Origin: Flaccisagitta enflata
Lineage: Eukaryota; Chaetognatha; Sagittoidea; Aphragmophora
DNA length: 64,000 nucleotides
Assembly (NCBI GenBank): GCA_965153355.1
Contig: OZ231127.1
Span: 18,662,001 to 18,726,000 of the forward strand
Direction of reading: 5' to 3'
A program made the position numbers and the translations under genes. Each line of letters begins with the position of its first letter. The stretch's first letter is position 1. Below the pieces are notes generated by a model that was given only the letters and a program-made list of their open reading frames with translations, did not search any database and was not told the DNA's origin. Positions 58,955-64,000 of the stretch are shown here, in pieces.

Positions 58955-59110
58955 ACTCAGGAGGGGTGTATATAATTGAGCGGCTTTTGATTTTATTCCC
59001 TCCCTGGCCCTGCCTTTTTCTTCCCCTCGAAGCAATAAAACAGTATATTATAGGTTTAAATAGTGTTGAATTGTGTGGTAGTAATTAGATTTTATCTTTT
59101 GGTACTACCA
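58955..59110 (+). mobile_element. Fragment related to the hAT-like element at 31971
   Basis: GAGGGGTGTATATAATTGAG, CCCTGCCTTTTTCTTCCCCT, GAAGCAATAAAACAGTATAT and TTTAAATAGTGTTGAATTGT align with 31972-32135. The right end is not found. Confidence 0.65.
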
Positions 59111-59259
59111 AAAGGGTTAAATCTTCGAAAAAATTTTTTTCTCTTTTTCAAACTTTTGGAATTGCCCGTTGGCATAGGAGAATTCTCAGAACAGTCGTTG
59201 CTTAGGTGAAGCTTATATTGTCTTAGTCTTAGGATGTACGGACGTATGGAAATTCACCC

Positions 59260-60000
59260 CTGTGCAGTGTCCTACAGGACATCAGCCCTTTGGGGCCACT
59301 GCCCAAAAAGGAGGATTTCTTTTTTTCTCCTACCCTCTCAACTTTGAATTGCTCTCAAATTTTTACCACAACCACCTCTTAGTTGTGATAAACAAACCAA
59401 ACTCGCAGCTCATTAATTGGATTTAATATTGTTTTTCTCTTTTGTTCCAGGTAGTATGTAGAAAAAACTAAAAACACACAGGTTTATGAGTTTTGAGTGC
59501 ATAAGGGGGAAAACATACTACAAATCGATCAGCATCTCATCCACTTCTTTGGGCAGGACAAATGAAAGTTCCCCTTGTGTTCTTCAGGACTTCGTCCCCT
59601 TTGGGGCCGCTGCCCTGCTTCCCCTCACTCCAATTCACAATCACTCAAAGCAGGGCAACGGGTATCGCTGACCACATATTGCCCTTGGGCGACCTGTTTA
59701 GTCCTAAGATGGCTGATCTGAGGCTTGGGAGGGTCAATATGAAGCCTGGGAGGGCTGGTTGTGGGTGAAAGCTAATTCTAGGCCTGAAATTACTTTTGCG
59801 AGGCCTGAAATATCTAATTTCAGGCCTGATTCGGCTAATTTGAGGCTTGGAAAGGTCAATTTGAGGCCCAAAAGGGCTTATTTGAGGCCTAGACTGGCTG
59901 GTATAAGGCCTGGGAGGGCTTTGTTTGGGGCCTGGAATGGCTAATTTACGGCCTGGAATGGCTAATTTACGGCCTGAAATGGCTAATACCTGGTGATCAG
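59260..60000. repeat. F2 end fragments and degenerate 21-bp units in the 4.2-kb element
   Basis: Inverted ends at 59265-59310 (CCTACAGGACATCAGCCC, GGGGCCACTGCCCAAAA) and 59565-59695 (TTCAGGACTTCGTCCCC to GGGCGACCTGTT), then GGCCTGAAATGGCTAATTT-type 20/21-bp units. Confidence 0.72.
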
Positions 60001-61080
60001 CCATAATTGAGTAAACATATGGTGCCATTACTCATAAACTATCAATGAGAATTAGCTGGGCATGATCTGGAATTGAAGAGAATTTCTGAGCGTTTACTTA
60101 TCCAAGAAGAAATTGTCCAAAGTTCTTGAGTAACAGCCGATAAAGAAAATATTGCAATATCAAGAAAGTATTGCAATGTTTCTCTTAATTATCATCCAAT
60201 ATCAGTCAGTTTAGACGGAGTAGAGACCTTTTAGGTAAGAAAATTCAGTTCTAATGATTTTCTTTTCTGGACTGGATGAGAATGTCATCATTTGGGTACC
60301 ATGTAACAGTAGCGACAGAAAATTTGATACAAAGTTGATTTCCATCTTATATGCATATATGGTTAATTTGAAGTATTTTATCAATACCCAATTAAATCTT
60401 ATTTGAAAACTCTTCCAAAGAGCTTCAAAAGCTGACCTTGTGGAGGTTTTTTGCTCTTTTTGTTTAGGCACAGTAATGATTTTAATCATGTTGGTCAAAG
60501 GATTATCATTTTGGGAGAATTTTATCTGTAAATCCTTCTATTTATCGTTTTTGTTCCCTGGATCTTAGTGCTTCTGTGTCAGGCTTATAGTTGGTCCATT
60601 GTTTCATCTGCTAACCTATAGTATATTGAAATTGTAGATTTTTAGGTTTTTTAAAGGTAATTAAAGCTGGAGTAGTGAAAAACAGGTATAAAGTTTTTTG
60701 ATATAAATTCAAATCCAGAGTAGTAATATATAATCTCCACACTAACTCAATAATGAGGCCAAACCAAAGGACCAACCAACCCGCACAAAGTCAGCTTATG
60801 AAGTACTTTCAATAAATTTCCATATGATACATTATTTGATTTTAAATATTACCCAAAGTTGTTAATAAATTAATGGATAGTGCCCATAAGTTTTGTATCA
60901 AATTTTCTGTCGCCACTGTTAATGGATTTTCAGTTTACTCGATCAACATTACAGGAAATGGAAAAAAGTGAATCATCCAATTTACTCCAATTTTAACATC
61001 AATCCCCAATCTTCAAAAAAGTCGTTTACATCCATTACTAGCAAAATTTTCGGACCCCATTATCCATTTTTGGCTTTAAG
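60001..61080. other. Unassigned AT-rich interior of the 4.2-kb element
   Basis: No coding frame recognised; short related inverted words TCTGTCGCTACTGTTACATG-like (about 60300) and TTTCTGTCGCCACTGTTAAT (about 60904) suggest an internal foldback. Confidence 0.35.
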
Positions 61081-62059
61081 AAAACGTTCAGTAACTTTCA
61101 ATGGCGATAAAGTCGGCAAAATCAACGACTTTTTGTTGAGTCAAAGTCGCTGATTTTAGCGACTTTATAACCACTGAAAACACAGAAATTATGAGTTGTT
61201 GAAATCAGCAACTTTAACGACAAATCATTTAAACCATTTTTTTCTCTACTTAGAGACGAGGAGTTTTCCAATTTTTTTCTTGTTTTAGCTCATCACCCCC
61301 AGAGGCATATTTGACCAAAAAATAAGAAGAATTGAGGAGGACGTATTTTGAGAAAAATTGAAAAAACATGTTTTTCCCACTTTTTACATATATAAGGGTG
61401 CCATAAAATCACTAAAGTCGGCGATTTTAACAACGCCAAAATGGGCAGTCGTCGATTTTAGCGATTTCAATTATACCAAGCTGCCTGAGAGGGTCTGAGA
61501 GGGCAGATTTTAGGCCTGAGAGGGCAGATTTTGGGTCTGAGAGGGCAGATTCAAGGCCTGAGAGGGCAGATTTCAGGCCTGAGGCAGTTCGAGGCCTAAG
61601 GCCAGATGAAGCCTGAGAGGGTAGTTTCGGCCTGAAGGCATATTTCAAGCCTTAAAGGGCCTGGGGGATGAACAACGGACGAATGAACAAACAAACAAAC
61701 AAACAAAAGTCCCCTGTGTTCTACAGGACTTCGTCCCCTTCGGGGCTGCTACCCAATAACAAAGGTCCCATGTTTGACAGACTACCCAACAGGTCGCTCA
61801 AGCGTCATATGGTCACCTCCATTTCACTCAAGAGAAAAATGTGGTCAGCAATACCCATTGCTCTGCTTTACATGATTGTGAGTTGGAGTGAGATGAAGCA
61901 CGGCAGCTGCCCCAAAGGGGATAAAGTCCAGTAGAACACAGGGGAACTTTCATGCATCCATCTGTCAGTCCATTTGTCATTATCTTCATTCTGAGGCTTG
62001 AGATGGCTTCTTTGAGACCTGAATTGATTGATAAGTGATTGTAAATCTGCCAGGGCAAA

Positions 62060-62435
62060 TTGAAAGCCTGAGAGGGCTGATCTTAGGCCAGGAACAAATT
62101 AGAGGCCTGAGATAGCAGATCTGAGTTCTGGAGGTTGATGTGAGGCCTGAGAAGTCTGATTTAAGGCCTGAGAGGGCAGATTTCAGGCCTAAGAGTCATT
62201 ACCTTCATTCTGAGGCTTGAGATGGCTTCTTTGAGACCTGAAATGATTGATAAGTGATTGTAAATCTGCCAGGGCAAATTGAAAGCCTGAGAGGGCTGAT
62301 CTTAGGCCAGGAACAAATTAGAGGCCTGAGATAGCAGATCTGAGTTCTGGAGATTGATGTGAGGCCTGAGAAGTCTGATTTAAGGCCTGAGAGGGCAGAT
62401 TTCAGGCCTAAGAGGGCAGATTTTAGGCCTGAGTT
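62060..62435 (+). repeat. Local tandem duplication of 21-bp units in E copy 2
   Basis: A roughly 190-bp segment from TCATTCTGAGGCTTGAGATGG to GGCAGATTTCAGGCCTAAGAG occurs twice (about 61990-62190 and 62200-62415). It is single in copy 1. Confidence 0.8.
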
Positions 62436-64000
62436 GGCAGATCTGAAGCCTGTGAGGGAAGATACTATGCCTGAGAGGGCAAATCAAAAGCATGAGAGGG
62501 CAATTATGGGTCTGAGAGGGCAGATTTCAGGCTTGAGAGGGCAGAATTCAGGCCTTGGAGGGCTTATTCCAGGCCCAGGAGGCTAGATTCTTGATGGGGG
62601 TGAGCAAAATAGACAAAGGGATGGAAGGACGGATGGACCAAAGAAAGTCCACTGTGTTTTACAGGAGTTTGTCCCCTTAGGGACCGCTACCTATAAAGTA
62701 TTATTGACCACATTGCCCTTAAGCGCCTGGTTCCTTCCATTTGTTCATCCCCCCTCCTCTGGTCAGCCTTCTTCGTCCTCAATTCAGCCTTCTCAAATCT
62801 CAATTCAGCCTTATCATACCTCAATTCAGCCCTTTTGGGCAGCGACCCCGAAGGGGTCGATGACCTATGCTTTCATACATATGGGGAATTTTCTCCTTCT
62901 CTTTCTCCTTCTCATCCCCAACTAAGTCTACTTTAGGGCCCAAATACCAGCCTCAAAGTCCAAATCCTAACTATCCATGAGGCCCAAGTCCCGATTCTTA
63001 GAGGGCCAAAATCTCGATGTGAGGCCCAAATTCCAGCCTCAAGGCCTAAATCCCAGTTTGAGGCCCAAATTGAAGCCTCGAGCCCCAAAACCTAACCTCA
63101 AGATCCAAATCCTATATGAAGGGCCCAAATCCCAGTCTGAAGGCCCGAATAAGTCTTGGGCCGCCTGTTTAGCGGGTAATCATATTCTGACATTGCATTT
63201 TTGCTGGCGTCTTTGGAAAGTTGTGTCATGGTAACGAGCGAGAGAGCAAGAGAGCATGAGCAAGAGCGAGTGAATAGTCGTAAAAGCGTTAGATTGTCAG
63301 TATTGCCCGTGCCCCTATGTGAGTGTATGTGAGTGTAAGGTGGTTTAGAGGGCAGAGCTGAAGGCAAAATGACCTATCCTATTATTATTTAGGCCTCAAG
63401 GATAGGTCTGGGACTGGAGGCTGGGATTTTAGCGCAGGCGAGATTTGAGCCTCGTGGCTGAAATTTGAGCCTCCCAGACTGGGATTGAGTATCCAGGTGG
63501 ATTTGAGCCTCGAGGCTGGGATTTGGGCGCCCAGGCTGGGATTTGGAGAGCCTCGAGGCCAGGATTTGGGCCTCCGTGCTAGGATTTGGGCTTACTCGAG
63601 CTGAATTTGGGCAGCGAGCAAGATTTTGGTACCGAGCTAAGTTTGGGCCTTTTCAGCTGGGTTTCAAAACTAAACTTTAGTTTGGACCTTGAAGCAGATT
63701 TGGGTTTTGAGGCTAGGTTAGGACTCAGGCGGTTACAGGTCTCTGAGGCTAAAAGCTGGGAGGTACGAAGAAGAAAGAGAGAAGGAGGAAGAAAAGACTA
63801 CTCCTGTGTGAGCGCATGGGTCATCGGCCTCCCATACTAGCAAAAGGAGGAGATAATTCCTCATATGTGTGAAAGCATAGGTCATCGACCCCTTCGGGGC
63901 CGCTGCCCTGCTCCCTCCCTCAGCCTTAATCATACTTACTTGGGCAGGGCACGGGTACCGCTGATCATCTAACGCTTTTGCGATTATTATACCTCAATTG

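Larger units (their letters stand above)
57305..61483. mobile_element. 4.2-kb nested TIR element, CCTGA target duplication
   Basis: Ends CAGCTTGGTATAATTGAAAT and inverted ATTTCAATTATACCAAGCTG are flanked by CCTGA (57300-57304, 61484-61488). Copy 1 of element E has a single CCTGA at the same point (50792-50796, reverse strand). The inverted arms are about 400 bp and contain repeated palindromic words of the type AATCGCCGACTTTAG and AAAATCAACGACTTTG. An additional internal copy is at about 58709-58800. No transposase frame. Confidence 0.88.
54371..64000. mobile_element. Element E, copy 2 (inverted), interrupted, runs off the window
   Basis: Starts CACTACTCTGTATTTGCACC at 54371. It follows the reverse complement of copy 1: 54371-57304 matches 53592 back to about 50797, and 61484-64000 matches about 50796 back to about 48490. 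A 4.2-kb element (57305-61483) is inserted. The far terminus should lie roughly 0.8 kb beyond the window end. Confidence 0.87.

Overview
This is a repeat-saturated window from a eukaryotic nuclear genome. The support is direct: genes are split by GT-AG introns with pyrimidine-rich acceptors, one candidate minus-strand 3' exon ends at an AATAAA signal, interstitial tracts of TTAGGG-type repeat occur, and di- and trinucleotide microsatellites reach 300 bp. I cannot name the species. The TTAGGG tracts and the (ACGG)n-carrying, hairpin-ended elements would fit an animal or a unicellular relative of animals, but this is inference. Protein-coding sequence is only about 5-6% of the window.

Genes. 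The clearest is an IRE1/RNase L-type protein: a pseudokinase-like kinase domain followed by a KEN endoribonuclease domain with the catalytic Tyr, Arg, Asn and His all in place (20340-22133, probable upstream exon 19641-19958). Second is a six-bladed kelch protein resembling KLHDC1/2 (26216-26320 joined to 26980-27980, frame preserved across the intron). A third gene is a three-exon model at 43845-45699, with a Ser/Pro-rich and poly-Gly exon. A fourth is represented by two apparently consecutive 3' exons (47255-47525 and 53860-54043), now separated by a 5.9-kb transposon. Weaker coding segments lie at 13476-13677 (-), 15213-15520 (+), 29172-29859 (-) and 36503-36931 (-).

Repeats, left to right. 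1-3.9 kb: microsatellite, one small hairpin element and a foldback element. 3.9-12.1 kb: a 565-bp direct repeat flanks a 6.8-kb block containing a TA-flanked MITE and a degenerate palindrome of about 4.7 kb; one hairpin-ended element is inserted in each palindrome arm. 12.5-19 kb: a mariner-like MITE, long GA/CT and CTT tracts and a duplicated block. 19-30 kb: the IRE1-like and kelch genes with their insertions. 30-45 kb: foldback elements, nested MITEs, GGCAGCGG-type modules and a 48-bp minisatellite. 45-64 kb: three genes' remains embedded in two inverted copies of a giant noncoding terminal-inverted-repeat element (47699-53592, and 54371 to beyond the window end), the second copy carrying a nested 4.2-kb element.

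Three hairpin-ended repeat families dominate. F1 starts (C/T)AAGGCC, carries a (GACG)n block, and ends with a covarying hairpin then CTAA. F2 and F3 share GGGCAGCGGCCCCGAAGGGG-type ends but carry different arrays: a 21-bp unit for F2, a 20-bp unit for F3. Empty-site comparisons inside this window show F1 inserting into A-tracts without a clear target duplication, which resembles Helitron/Helentron-derived non-autonomous elements. None of the transposon-like elements here shows a transposase or replicase reading frame; all look non-autonomous.
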